Of a stretch of 64,000 bases of DNA, positions 38,072 to 50,568 are shown piece after piece (positions within the stretch are counted from its first letter, which is position 1; the number at the start of each line of letters is the position of its first letter). The position numbers and the translations under genes were made by a program. Source of the DNA: Cercozoa sp. M6MM (taxonomy: Eukaryota; Endomyxa: Ascetosporea); assembly GCA_040357565.1 (NCBI GenBank), contig JBDODJ010000007.1. The stretch is one strand, 5' to 3'. Under the pieces are notes generated by a model. That model was given only the letters and a program-made list of their open reading frames with translations. It searched no databases and was not told where the DNA came from.

Positions 38072-40086
38072 ATGACGTTAGTGCTAGCAAGGCACGTTTT
38101 GCCTCTGGACAGCGACTGTGTCCTGTAAACCCAGCTGTGTCAGTAATCGGGGTTTGATGTTGAAGAGTTTATCGGTATCAGTATCCTTGGTTTAGCAACA
38201 ACTACGGAGTGGCCTTCGCTAATGGGGTCATCGTCGATATCATGCCCAGACACGAGGTAAAACCGATTCTATTGGCAGTTTCAAGACCACATACATGTAT
38301 CCTGAGCAGCTATTGGCAAAGTATCCTTCCTTTGTCGTAATTGATCGAAGCGACTGCGTTCTTATGCCGGGTTTTGTAAATACTCACACGCATCTCGGAA
38401 TGTCTGTACTTCGCGGTTTTGCCGACGATAAACGTCTAAAGGTGAGTTTTCCGACTCTGAGTCTGTCAAATACCCTTCTGGTTCCCAACGATTCTACAGG
38501 AATGGCTCTCCTACATATGGCCTGTTGAGACACACTTCAACCAAACTGGTATGCAGTTTTCAGCACACTTAGCGGTACAAGTATCGTGGAAGGGATCAGG
38601 TGGGAAGGGGTAAGCTGTTTAGAGCGAGCTGTTTTTAGATGACAGTTTCATTCGTGTTGGGGTGCAATTGGGCTCTGCCGAAGCCATTCGTGGAGGGACT
38701 ACTTGTGTAGCCGACATGTACTACAAACCCGAGGTGACAGGCGCCGTGTTGAAGCAAGCTGGCTTGCGTGGGCTTGTCGGGTTTACGCTGAGCGACTTTG
38801 CGCTCGGGGACAGTCAAAGTCTCGACGAATGCTTCCGCGAGGGTGATCAGTTGGCGGTACTCAGTCTTTCTGCAAAACATTCCGTGCAGGTTAGTTTCAT
38901 TGCATGAGTTCTCGTTGGAAGCAACACAAGGACAAACTCGTTCGTTTCACCGCTGCGCCGCATGCACCGTACACTGCGAGCCTGGGCACTTATCGTCGTG
39001 CTAAAGCGTTTGCAAAGTGCGTAAAACCTGGGTGTGTTTTGCTCGAGTGTACCCACGTTTTGTCCCAGGACCCACAAGGTGCCCGTCCTATCGCATCTGC
39101 ACGAAACGAAAAAAGAGGTCGCAGACAGTGTTGAAAAGGTCGACAATGTTCCTGCGGTGCATCTGCAGGAAGTGCTGGATCGAGATTTCCTCGCGGTTCA
39201 CTTTGTTGCGGCCAGTGACGACGACATTCGGGTAGCAGCCTAAGCAGCACTGCCTGTGGCATGTCGTGACACTGAGTGAACTGTAGCTACTCGCACAAAA
39301 AGGAGTCTCGGTCGCGCACTGTCCCACTTCTAATCTCAAACTCGCCTCGGGCGTCGCACGTGTCTCTGAGTACATTTTACAACCAACTCAAGGGATCTAC
39401 GCAACTGACAACTTTCGAAAGATGCATTCTTTTGAGATTAGAATGATCAAGCGCGGAGTCAACGTTGCTCTAGGCACCGACTCGACTGCCTCGAACAACG
39501 CACTCGACATGTTCCGTGAGATGCGCTTGGCTGCGCTGCTGGCCAAAGGTGTGCACACCCACGATGCCAGCTCGTTGGATGCACTCACTGTTCTGCGAAT
39601 GGTAAACACATTGAGTACTGCCCAGTATCTTTATCAAACGAACACTAGGTGGGGTGCTTCTTTAGGCCACCATCAATGGCGCTAGAGCACTCAAACTCAA
39701 CTCGCGTACAGGCTCACTGACGATCGGCAAGGACGCTGACATAATCGCCGTGTCTCTCACCTCGCTCGAACTGACACCAATCTATGACGTTGTGTCTCAC
39801 CTGGTGTACGCCGCGTGTCGAAACGACGTCAACGATGTTTGGGTCTGCTCTTTCTTTCAGTTTCCTCACAGTAAATGTCCTAGACTCAACGGCATCGGTT
39901 GCGTAGGTCCGAGGTCGTCCCCTGATGTTGAATCGCGAGTTGCTGAGTTTAGACGTGGCCGCAATTAAGAAGGCAGCTCGCGACCTCGCCGCTCGCATCT
40001 CTGTGTTTGATTCCACGCGAAAGCACGGCGCCGATTCGCGCGAAGAGAAGAAATCGACAGCGACCTCTGCACTGTCGCACGCTTGA
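38072..40086 (+). CDS. TRZ/ATZ-family amidohydrolase (MTA/SAH or related deaminase)
   Basis: Eleven exons in consistent phase (38072-38124, 38196-38256, 38310-38441, 38500-38548, 38639-38849, 38909-39016, 39069-39231, 39287-39369, 39442-39601, 39666-39842, 39907-40086) give 458 residues. Metal-site motifs are in order: [17 protein letters not shown] (HxH), EWLSYMWPVE, the APHAPYT His, [16 protein letters not shown] and [17 protein letters not shown] with the catalytic Asp. The C-terminal beta domain follows ([14 protein letters not shown]...[16 protein letters not shown]). This is the MtaD/SsnA/TrzN branch of metal-dependent hydrolases, which deaminate 5'-methylthioadenosine, S-adenosylhomocysteine or triazines. 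The substrate is not fixed by sequence. The branch is mostly prokaryotic, but the eleven spliceosomal introns show this copy is nuclear. The exon 5/6 join (donor gttggc) is the least certain. Confidence 0.93.
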
Positions 40087-40424
40087 AATGGTCCAGGCTG
40101 CGTTCATTGCATGGATTTGAGCGTTACGGAATCGAACACCAGAAACTGAACTGAAGTCGAGCTCAAGTTTTAATTCCATCAACTGAAGTCAAGATTGATC
40201 CACCTAGGAGACCATCCAGGTTCTCTGTACGCCAAAAAGAGGTGAAAGATGTTGCTAATGATGATTGATAGCTGCCATATTGTTCGGGGAGTCGGTCTTT
40301 CCTCTCAGGCGAGAGAGCAAACTGAAGCTGAAAGTCCGATTTACAGTTTCGGATTGCTCCCCTGTATGAGGAATGAGAACCGACTCTGTGCGTTGCAGCG
40401 AAGACACCTAGCTGCTTGAGAGGC
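40087..40424. other. intergenic
   Basis: About 340 bp between the amidohydrolase stop and the multi-pass protein's first Met. No gene seen; an earlier exon of the downstream gene could lie here. Confidence 0.35.
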
Positions 40425-43400
40425 ATGTGGCTAAGCAAGCAGGTGGCGCTGTACGCGCAGTACATTAGTGATGGCTCGCGGCCACAGGTAGGAAAACCTG
40501 CTACTAGAGATTGCTGTCCCTATCCTATGTCTTGCTTGTGCTCAGTTGATGCTGTTTTTCGCTTTCGTTTTGTTCGCACTGGCGCTGATCAGCAACGTGG
40601 CGTGGCAGGCGAGCGACGACCTAGTGACTGCGCTCGATGTGCGCAAAGAGAACTTCAAACGCAAGGTTTTCGACAGTCTGAACTATTTCCACAGCTTCGA
40701 CTCCGAGTATCAAACCTGTAAAATACTGTTCTACTATTCTTGAGGTACTGCTGTATCTGCAGGGTGCACTCTTTTCTGGACGATGCGATCGATGTGATCA
40801 TGACGCGCACACAAGCCGACGACAAGAACCTTCTCTCACAGCGCGGTGTCGATGCGCTGTTCGCCGGAGTGGCGGTGCTCGCAGGCATCGAGGCCGATGT
40901 TCGCTACGTTGCGGATCTGAGCGCGCCGGTACTGGAGCCGCCGTCGACAGGCGCTCTAGCACAGACGAAGGATTTTGTCGATGTCGATGCCAAGCTGGGC
41001 AACCTGCAGCGACACCTGCAGGGACTGAAGACGGCGTTCTATCGGCAAAGTACGGTGGTCCGACGTCGCTTGCGCTACGTCGATCTGTGTCGGCGTCGTG
41101 GTCTCGGTAACGGCGTCGTAGTGGGCGACTTCAATGCCAAGACGTCGATGTGCGTCGTCCAGGGTCTGCCCGAACAAGTATGTTCCCTTTTGTTCTCAGC
41201 TCGATGTCTGTGTTCCACCCTTCGATTGGTGCACTGCAGCTGAACAACGATCCCAGTCACTTTGACGAACGGCGCGAGCAGCTGTGCTTCGACCCGCTAC
41301 TGTCGGCAGGCTTCTTTGGCGGCAATATCACGATCGGTCGCGGCTCTGACTTTTGTCGCACACAGAGCATGTTCTTGTTTGGCAACGGGAGCACTACAAC
41401 AACCACACCACCATCACCACCATCACCACCAACAACAACAACAGCGACCAACACAACGACAACACCAGTGACGGCAAACACTACGGCACCCATCAACATA
41501 ACAACTGTACCGATTGGCAACGTCTCCCGAGCGGCACCGAATCTGCAGGCCTCGAGCGACCGGCAACGTGGAGAACACTTGCCGAAAGACGCTTTCGCTC
41601 GTGATGCGTTCGTTCAATCGGCTACCGCGCTGCGTGTGCGCATGCTAGTCGATGCGAGTATGTTGGCCTCTTTTTTATCCCGTGTTTACCTCAAAATCCT
41701 TGCCTTCTAGGTCGAGTGGTATCAGCACGTTGGGTGCTGGCCTGGATGAAAGCACTGCGCCAATCGATACAAGACGGAGTGCTGCAACCTGTGGAAGATG
41801 AGTACGGCGTGAAGTTTGAGGTGCGCATGCCTCGCGACCTGTCCACCGAGTCGACGTATGCCTTGCTGGACGACGCGTGGGTGTTCGCTCTCGTGTTTGG
41901 AAGTGCCGCCATAGTGTCGGGTGTGTTCTTCGTTGTCAAGTTTCGCAAGGCGTGGCTGCCGGCTAATGAGCGTCCTTCGCGCGAGCACACGGTCCTGGTG
42001 CCTCGGAACGAAGCCGCTGCCACGCGCGAGATGGTGCGCAACTTTTACGAACGGCGTCAACGCAGATCTCATGCTTACTCGATGTCACACTCGCCGAGTG
42101 GCACACGCAGCAACCTCCGAGGCGGTGGTCTTTGGGCTCGCATAAGTCGCATTCGCGTGCGTTTCCGACGGCACGAAGCCGATGACACAGAGATCGACAC
42201 GTCTGTTACTGGCACTACTGCCACAGCTACCGAGACAGATACGATCACACAAACCACCAGCCAAACTACCACACAAACTACGACACAAACGAGCATGCAA
42301 ACCACCACACAGACGACAACGAAAACAGAGACTGAAACAGAAACGACGAGCGAAGAGAGTGAGAAGAGTGTCGGAGAGTACCTCGGTGACCACCTCGTGT
42401 TCCGAATCTGGACCTTTCTGGCCATGCTTGTCATGGTACCAGTGGTGTCGGCATGCGCTTTCGGATCGCTCATGCTGGTGGGTGCCTCGCTCACCGTGAT
42501 GCATATGTTCCTGCCGCTGTTCGTACTGGGACTGGCACTGCGTGCCGCCGTCTGCATGATTGTCATGCTCGAGTATGCGCCGATGTGGTGGCCGACGTCG
42601 CGTCGTGTCGCTCTTGGTGCCTATGCGGGCGTGACACCGACACTGGTGGCACAAGTGGCACTCGTCTTGGCGGCGGCATTCGCACTGGGTCTTCAGATCC
42701 AGGCCTTGTGGCAGCTCGCGCTGTCAACACTGTTCGCCTGCGTCTATGCCTTCTTTTACGTTCTACTGGTATGCATCTGCGTGTATTTAACCGTGTATAA
42801 CAGGTAACTGTAGGTATTGATTCCTTGTGCCGCACTGGATGAGCGTCGCATGACTCGCAAGTGGGCCGACGTGCACGAACTGTCGCTCATCGAAGGCGCC
42901 GGGTGGGTCGACGACGACCTGGACGCTGCACAGCGGCGCGACGATGGCGACTGGCTCGTGCAGCAGTGTCAGCTCGTAATGCAGCGACAGCTGCCTGAAC
43001 CAACGCCTCACGAGCGACACCGTATCGTTGATGTGGTACCACTTTAATTTACTGAGACGTGTGCTGACTACAGCGTTGCCTGCAGTTACGAGGTGGTGGA
43101 ACCAGACGAGGATACGAAGTGCCCTCACCCTCCAACTACGAAGAGGATGGTAGCATCGCGAACTGTTCACTAGTACTAAAAACTAGAGGCAATGTGTGAC
43201 GAGCAGACTCGCTGTCGGTGTCGTCGCTCACGGAGTTCACCGAGATCGCCAACGAGATGAAGGTTGAGCCTTTAGCGCAGAAGTTCGCCTCGCCGACGGG
43301 CAAGTTGATTTTTCTGGTGGCCCTGCTCGTGGTGCCGTGGTTCGGTTTCAACGTATGGCGCACCGCCGTGATTGACGAGCGAGAGCAGCGCGGACACTTT

Positions 43401-45015
43401 CAGGCAGCCAGTTCGCAAGGTGAGATGCCCTCTTGAACAGATTCTCTGTAAGCACGCCATGGTGCCTATCCCCGCTATGGATAGGTTTCTGGGCAAGGCA
43501 CAACGAGCGCCTCATCACCGATTTCGAGGCACCGCCCACGACTCTCGAAGTCGTCACCGACGAGTGTGTGGCCTGGTGGCAACGACAGCAGCAGCTGCAA
43601 CTGCAGGAGTTTCTGTCACTCCTGTACAAACTCGAGGGCAGCGACGACCGCGCCATCCTGCAGCGCGTCGATTCTTGGGTAAGAACTTACATCTATATTT
43701 ACAAAGAGCCCCGTCCTTTTATGGTGCGACGCTTTAGTTGCTCGACCTGCTGTCACGCAAGCCCGAGTTGAACCACCTGCGACAAGAGCCGGGTGGCAGC
43801 GGCGAGGCAGACAGTGACCTGGTGCCTCCTGCGCCCAACGCTTTCAACGATTTCTTCGACACTGACGGCCGTGTTCTTCTTCAGTACTGTCAGCTCTAAA
43901 GTTAAGATGACGTAGCTTGTGATGTTGATTGTACCTGGAGTGTCCGTGTAGAGACGGAAACAGTGCCTTGGAAGACGAGGAAAGAAGGAGGTTTTTTGCT
44001 GCATTGGATGACCTGCGCGCGAGCAATGCCACGTTCCACGCAATCTACCGCAGCAACGCGCGAGACACTGCGCTTCACGATTCCGAAGTGCTCAACGACG
44101 ACGACGAGCCTCTTCAACAGAGTCGCTGTATTCGAGCCTCGCGTTTCTACTACACCTACGCCGAGTCGCGTCGCAACATTGAAACACTCAGTGTCACGAC
44201 CTACCGCGAGTCCAAAGAGCTACCCTCTCGTACAGGTACTGCAGAATCCTCTCGGTTTTAAACACGGAGTTGGCTTACAATTTTGACGGGAGGCAGACTT
44301 GCCAATAAAGATCTGGCGCAATGACTTTGCCGTGACGGCAGGACTCGAGCGAACAGCCGAGTCCACTTGGCAAATGGGTCTACTGATTGCAGGTAAAATA
44401 CTCTTCGGCGAGGGTGTCTTGGACAGCGAGGTTCCTGTAGGTGGAGCGATCGTCGGTGTCTTTGTCACCCTGTCTCCCAAGGTGATTGCTCTGACGGCCG
44501 CCTTGCTTCCGGTAGCAACGGCAGTGTCCATCGTGTGTGTCGTGGGTGGTTCCGAACTCTGGGCCGAGGATCTCGGTATATGGCTGCTGCTGCACCTGCT
44601 GCTTGTGCTCTTGCTGCTCGTGGACATTGTCGTGAGTGTCGTGACCGCTGCATCCTTGTATGGCCGGCCGGTATCGCTACCAACTTGAGTTTGTTTCCAC
44701 CCGGTACAGAAGTAGAAAACTCTTGTTGATGTGCAGGACCCCGACAAAGGCAATGGCGAGCTGCGACACACCCTGCCGCGAGAGGTGATGAAGAGCGTCG
44801 TGTTCCCACGCCTCGTTGTGCTGATGCTCCTGCTGGTAGCATCGCTGTTCCTCTTCATCAGCGACGTTGGCGCCATCGACTTGTTCGCCAAGGTGTCGGC
44901 ACTAGCCATGCCGATGGTATTCTTCGTGTGCGCTCTTGCTTTTACGGCCGAACTCGTGTTTTCACGCACGAAGGTTCGGCTGTCTCACTGGCAGCTTCGG
45001 GTGCAACCCAAATAG
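40425..45015 (+). CDS. multi-pass membrane protein, 1299 residues, no recognised family
   Basis: Thirteen exons in consistent phase (40425-40496, 40546-40706, 40763-41177, 41240-41657, 41711-42768, 42814-43035, 43086-43149, 43207-43419, 43485-43678, 43738-43883, 43952-44235, 44297-44670, 44737-45015) give 1299 residues. The first helix is at about 26-42 (LMLFFAFVLFALALI). A loop of about 370 residues follows, rich in Thr with several N-glycosylation sequons, ending at a second helix near 410-430. Then comes a cytoplasmic-like basic stretch and a Thr/Gln/Glu run (ITQTTSQTTTQTTT). Four or more helices lie at about 585-715, one near 830 and five or six in the last 250 residues, for around 12 in all. 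The layout recalls Dispatched/Patched, TMEM or DUF-type large surface proteins, but no family motif is visible. Function unknown. Confidence 0.8.
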
Positions 45016-45525
45016 ACTCGACAAAGTATAACCGATCGACATGTATCGTACGATGATGTTCCGCTACACGTACGTCGTTAAGTGCTGACGTGGACTAAGC
45101 GCGACGGTCAACTGAAGTAAGTTAAGCACGAAGCTGGCGTAGGCGGTGCCTGACGTGAAGTGACTCCGACACCTCTGCGTCACGGTCTCACTTAAAAAAG
45201 TACTAGTGCGTGACTGAGTGGACATGGCCTGACACGCTCGATTAAATGACGTGTAAAACCACCTCAAAGCGAGATTCAGCTAACTTGCAAGTTTCTTCTC
45301 ACGCTGCCGTGCGAGCTCTTCTTCTGTCAAAGCACAGGGCAACCATCGAGATTAACCAGGACTCGGTGTTGCGTTGTGTATACAGTCAAACAGGGGAATG
45401 CAAGCTCAACTTACTCTGTCGCTGGCGTCGTCGGCGCCTTTGTTCGCGCAGCACAGCCTCCTCACGTTCGTTGTGAGGGGCGTACTGCAGTGTGTGTAAA
45501 GTGCACAAGGGTGAAAGCACGAAAG
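45016..45525. other. intergenic, convergent 3' ends
   Basis: Lies between stops at 45015 (+) and 45526 (-). Nothing recognisable. Confidence 0.4.
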
Positions 45526-47574
45526 CTATCGTACCATGCGTCGCTTGCGCTGCTTTTTGCGCGAACTGGTGGTGGGCATGCAGGTGCGCATCGAGAATTG
45601 CGCCACGTAGATGAAGGAACCAATCACTGTACTCATTTGTGTTAGGTGGACACAGGAAGAGGCTGGACTTCCTTTTTTTTTAAAGAATAATTTACGCTTG
45701 AAAGAATTCATCACAATGAACGCAAACAGAATGCCGACGAGGTAGACTCTACAGAACACACCGGTACATTTAGTCCTCTGTCATTTGGTACTTGTATTTC
45801 CCTTGTACCCTGGAGTGTTGATGGCAACAACAGTGCCCACGAGGAGTCTGTGACACAAGAAAGCAGGTAGACAGGTATGTGTGTTATACTTATGACTGTT
45901 TGAAACAGTACGTGTTGCTCAGCAACCAAGCCCACAGCACTTGCGATCGGAAAAGTTTGAAGCTCTCGCGGAACTTGTGTTCGTTCACACGTTCCACCTC
46001 TGCACACAGTCTCTCACGATGACACCCCTTCAAGTTTCCACAGGCAACAGTTTACCCGCGTCGGCAAGTTCGTCCAGCAGCTGCGTGCGACGCAGTCGTT
46101 CTTCGAAGGCATCGGCGTCGTCGCCACGATCACGATGGACTCTGCCTCCCTGCGTCTCACGGACATACGCCTTGAAGCAACAGCAGCAGTAGACAGGCAA
46201 CACAGTTTGTTACCACGTGAATGGCGAAGATGTTCTGTTGCGATGTGCGACCTGCCTGGGCCGAGGCTCGTGCCTGTGGAAGCAAGTGGTCATCGCTATC
46301 TTTAGAGTAAGTTGAAGACAGACCTGCTGTCGACTGCCCCAACTGACGTCGTGCAGGTTCGCGAATGCGAACATGTGCAGCACGTTCACAAAGACCGGCA
46401 GCATCAGGAAGTACCTTTTGATCATTCTCAGTAAATTCAGACAGCGCAGAAGGACAGAGAAAGTACTGAAGCATGGAGGAAGCAACACTCCACAACTCGC
46501 CGTGCAGCAGACCTGCCAGCAGATAAACACCGAAACTGAACGTGACACCGAGGATCAGCACCCTACAGACAGACACGCACACACAGTTCATACTTGGTAC
46601 CACACAGGTAGTATGTGCGTGTGTGCGTGAGTGTGTGTGTGTATGTGTGCGTCAGTGTGTGTGTACGTGTGTGTGTATGTGTGTGTGTATGTGTGTCACC
46701 AGAACTCGAGACTGTCGATGGAGAAGTCAATGTCGCGTTGAATCAGATTCACTGTCGACGCAAAGAACACGACGACGAGCGACCCGAAGAACAAGGCCGA
46801 AATTCTATCATTCAGTTTTACAAAATACAAATGCCACCACTCTATGGGAGGGAGGTACCGATGTACTCCAGCCACAAAGCGCGGGTCGTTGTTGCCGAGT
46901 CCAAACACAAGTTGCAGCAGCAGCAAGGACAGGTATACCGCCAAAGGTGCAAAGCCCATCACCTCTACACCACACATACAAGTCAGAACACGGTTTTGAT
47001 TGACACAGCAGGAGCATATCTGAACTAACTGAACACGGCGCCGTCGGCAGACGACGACAGCGGCACATGCACCACGTAAAAAAAGGCGAGGAAGAAGTTG
47101 CCCAACTGCGTTGGCATTGGCACGCAGTACTCATATAAAAGATAACGTGGATGTGTAGGTATGCAGTACCATAAACCAACCGGCAGCAATGACGAGCAGC
47201 GAGTACATAAAGTAGGTGCTCAGCATGATTTTGAAGATACAGGAGTGCGCCTGCAGACACGGCATCTTACACTCGCCGAGAGCAAGAGAGAGGACAGGAG
47301 AATGCGAGAGAGAAACTGACCGACTTGCGCCAGAAGCGACCGAACTGGGACAGCGTGTACACCAGGGCAAAGAAGGAACCTGAGGCACCACAGTATCGCT
47401 CTCTGTCTTCCTATCTCTCTCTTGGTCAATCTACCATTGAGCCATCGGCGTCGTTGCTTGATGAGCGACGGCAGGTCCTCGGGAATGTCCGTGTGCGCCA
47501 CGGCATCGCGCACGTAGCGAGTGACCCACTTGCGACCTGCAGACGAACATACGTGAGGCAGCGACACACACACA

Positions 47575-47628
<54 letters not shown>

Positions 47629-47638
47629 NNNNNNNNNN

Positions 47639-47689
<51 letters not shown>

Positions 47690-47809
47690 TTAGTCAGGCT
47701 AGCTAGGTGAGTCAAGTTAGTTGAGTCAACCTGGTGCAGCAAGGAGTTCCGCACACAGCACACGATCTATAACAAGGGAGATGCGTCCATTAAATTCCTC
47801 TTGAGTCAA

Positions 47810-47841
<32 letters not shown>

Positions 47842-49332
47842 GTGCAGTATATGTACCTTCAGCAAGGTAGAGATTCGCCGTGAAGGGATTCACCTTGTGC
47901 TGTGGCTGCGTGATACTCGCAAAGTACGCCACCAGCGGGCCACTCGCCTTACGATCGGGCGCTCCTTCCTCCGGGTCGTTCTCGCCGCCGGTCTGAGTTG
48001 GGTACTCGCGAATGGCGCTCCAACTGACGGATTTTATACATACAATATAAATATAATTATATATCTAAACATGGATAGATACATAAGGTCAATGTACCGA
48101 TAGGCAGAGAAAGCACCGGGCAGCACCGTAAGGAAACCGAACACTGACTCCTGCGAGTGCTCAGTGTAAGGGCCAGGCAGTTAAAACAAGCAGAAAGTGT
48201 ACCATCGCCTTCTCCAAAATGTTGGCAGCCTTGTACTCAAACACCTAACATCACACAGACCCTGTTGGCTTAGACCTAGACACATAGCGGGGTACCTGTG
48301 CAGCAACGACAAAGTTCGTCAGTTTCGGCGCATGCGCAGCAATCTGGCCCGTCACTCCGGCCACTGTATGTGGCGCCTTTGAGTTGATACACACGACAGT
48401 GTCTCTAACTCGAGTCAGTGTACCTTGCTTGTCCTCCTCGAGTCGATCAAAGACACGCCACATTGCCATTGGTTTCGGCAGTGTTCCCATGTCGAGAGTC
48501 CAGGTGTACTTGGGAGCCAGTTGTGTGCTGGGACCCAAGGGATTATATGCAAGCATCCACTGATGGTGAGAAACACAGCCACCAGTGATCGTTACCAGAT
48601 GCCATTGAAGAACCAAAGATGCGAATGCAACTTGCCGCTGTTTTGTGCCTTGACACACAACACCAGCTGCATCGGTGCGTAGTAAGTCTGCTCGCTGATG
48701 GACTCGGTCATCTCAAGAGTCACTTCAAACACGTGCAGTTGCACCTGCACAGACACGCTGTATCTCACCCTCCCCAGTCAACCTATCTAGAGTACCGGTA
48801 AATTGTTCTCATGTGTGCGCAACATGGCCGTGTCAAAGGCACCGAGCAGCTGCAGATGCATCTGTGCGCGTTGATCCATCTGTAACACACAAACACATAC
48901 ACACGCATATATATAATGTGCTGTCGCAGAAAACTGAAGCGCAAGAGGTGTACTTCTTCGAGTCCATCAATGAGCACAACAACGACTGAGTGTTTCCATG
49001 CCTCGCTTCCTGGGAAACACAGCAATGATAGTACACACAGGCAGTACACGTCAGTTTGTGCACCTTGCATACGACAGAACGACTGCATGTTGGCTCCTTC
49101 GTAATACATCAACCTCTCAAAGTTATGCGTGTACGACTGATATGAGACAACGCACCAAGAGCTTGCAGTGTCTGCTGCACAAGGTCCCAGTCCTCGTTAT
49201 ACATTGTGACGCCGATACAGTTGTCGATGTGTCGGCCCATTTCTTGACACCGCAATTTGTAGCCATCGACACCCAGGTGAATCGGGTTCTGCGTCGTCAC
49301 AGGCTAACAAACAAGCACATGTACACACGTGC

Positions 49333-49371
<39 letters not shown>

Positions 49372-50093
49372 AGTTGTACCGTGTAGCGTAGAAGGTCGAA
49401 CTCGCCTGCATCGACGCCGTTCTGTCAGAGACCAGAGCACTGTCTATCAGAGAGTACAAGGTAGCACTTGCAAGGGTTTACCAACTCAGCGTCGTGATCG
49501 AGTGCGTCGTTGATTGCAACAAGATCCTCGCCCAGCTCATGTCCCTTCACACAGAGGGTTCTTACAGTACTGTGCAGTTAGTTTCCATGCTACAACTGGC
49601 TTGGTGACACCCGTATCGAATGTACTCACTTCGAGAAACTCATCGGGCTCGTTCAGCGACGACACCTGCATGTGTAGATGGAGGAAGTGTACCCTGAGAC
49701 AGTAGAAACGTGTGTCTGTACAGAGAGTGACTGCAAGTCCTCTTCGATTTCGGGCGGCAACCGACCGCCTCCGCGCATGCTGGCTAGTTGACTACAGGGA
49801 GAGGTGAGTACACCAGGGTAGGAACAACAGTTTTGATGTACCCATCTCGTTCCTTGCTGGCTTGTCGTGACATCGAAACCGCACGCGAGATCGAAGTCGT
49901 TGCTTTCGAAGCTGGAAGTAAAAACAAAGCACTGGAGTCTACAGTCAGACAGCAGGCTGCAAGAGTAAAAAGTGAAGAAAGCACCTGCACGAGAACGAAC
50001 TCGCAGTTGCATCGGTGCATCTTCGGGCTGCTGACTCACGCTGCTGCGCCGGCGGACCTCCTTCACACTGGCACTGTAGTGCTTCTTCGACAT
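45526..50093 (-). CDS. CHS: chitin synthase (GT2 family)
   Basis: About 25 exons are read leftwards from an ATG at 50093. The N-terminus is basic and Ser-rich ([17 protein letters not shown]). The catalytic domain shows the chitin synthase signature in order: [41 protein letters not shown]...[52 protein letters not shown] (the acceptor Asp region) and the product-binding [15 protein letters not shown]. Several membrane helices follow, then [14 protein letters not shown], typical of fungal and oomycete enzymes, and a helical tail. It polymerises UDP-GlcNAc into chitin at the plasma membrane, so the organism can probably make chitin. There is no myosin motor domain. Some C-terminal exon joins (45526-46200) are uncertain. 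A (CA)n run with a 10-N gap lies at about 47569-47685. Confidence 0.93.
47569..47685. repeat. (CA)n with 10-N gap
   Basis: N at 47629-47638, in a chitin synthase intron. Sense strand (TG)n. Confidence 0.95.
49337..49369 (+). repeat. (TG)n, antisense to its gene
   Basis: Short TG run on the plus strand within a chitin synthase (-) intron, so the sense strand has (CA)n. It is one of the few exceptions to the bias. Confidence 0.85.
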
Positions 50094-50568
50094 CCCTCCT
50101 GTGTGAGGAACAAATCAATTATTGTGTCGGTATTTGAGAAGAAAAACAGGTGGACCAAGTGATGCCGCAACTGAATAATACCGCGTGCTCGACACCCCCA
50201 AACTGGAGGCTACACGGCGTGTAGGTACTGACCGCTGTTTACCTGGATCTCGTTCGGTAGCGCGGAAAACGCATCACTAAGTGCGAAGAAACGCCCGAGT
50301 TCGCAGACACGAAACATTGGTAGGATTAATCTCAAATCTGGGGTGGTACAGTAGCAGTGAACCTACCGTTGTGGCAAAGGCAAAGCAGTAACCAACACCT
50401 CATTCAGTTGGAGCTTGAACTGCTTGCGCATGTCAAAATTTCAGTGCGATCTATAATTCGTAGAGCACTAAATGTGGGGCTGGTCGTATCGGCTCAGCCG
50501 GCTCAAAAGAGCCGAAATAAATGAAATCTCTCGTTGAGAGTACAGCTTGAATGAATGTGCTGTGAGCG
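50094..50568. promoter_or_regulatory. head-to-head region, chitin synthase and bromodomain gene
   Basis: 475 bp between divergent starts. No further gene. Confidence 0.45.

Noticed and set aside
38072-40086. Recent bacterial contamination or transfer
   Set aside because: The gene has ten in-phase spliceosomal introns with the same donor style as its neighbours, so it is resident in this genome.
42829-43035. Separate gene starting in the C-terminal half of the multi-pass protein
   Set aside because: Exon phases run through 42768, 42814-43035 and 43086 onwards without a stop, and membrane helices continue, so one gene is the simpler reading.
46696-49300. Wntless/TMEM181-like protein
   Set aside because: The separate membrane segments first suggested this, but the joined exons contain [15 protein letters not shown] and HDVSWG motifs of chitin synthase.
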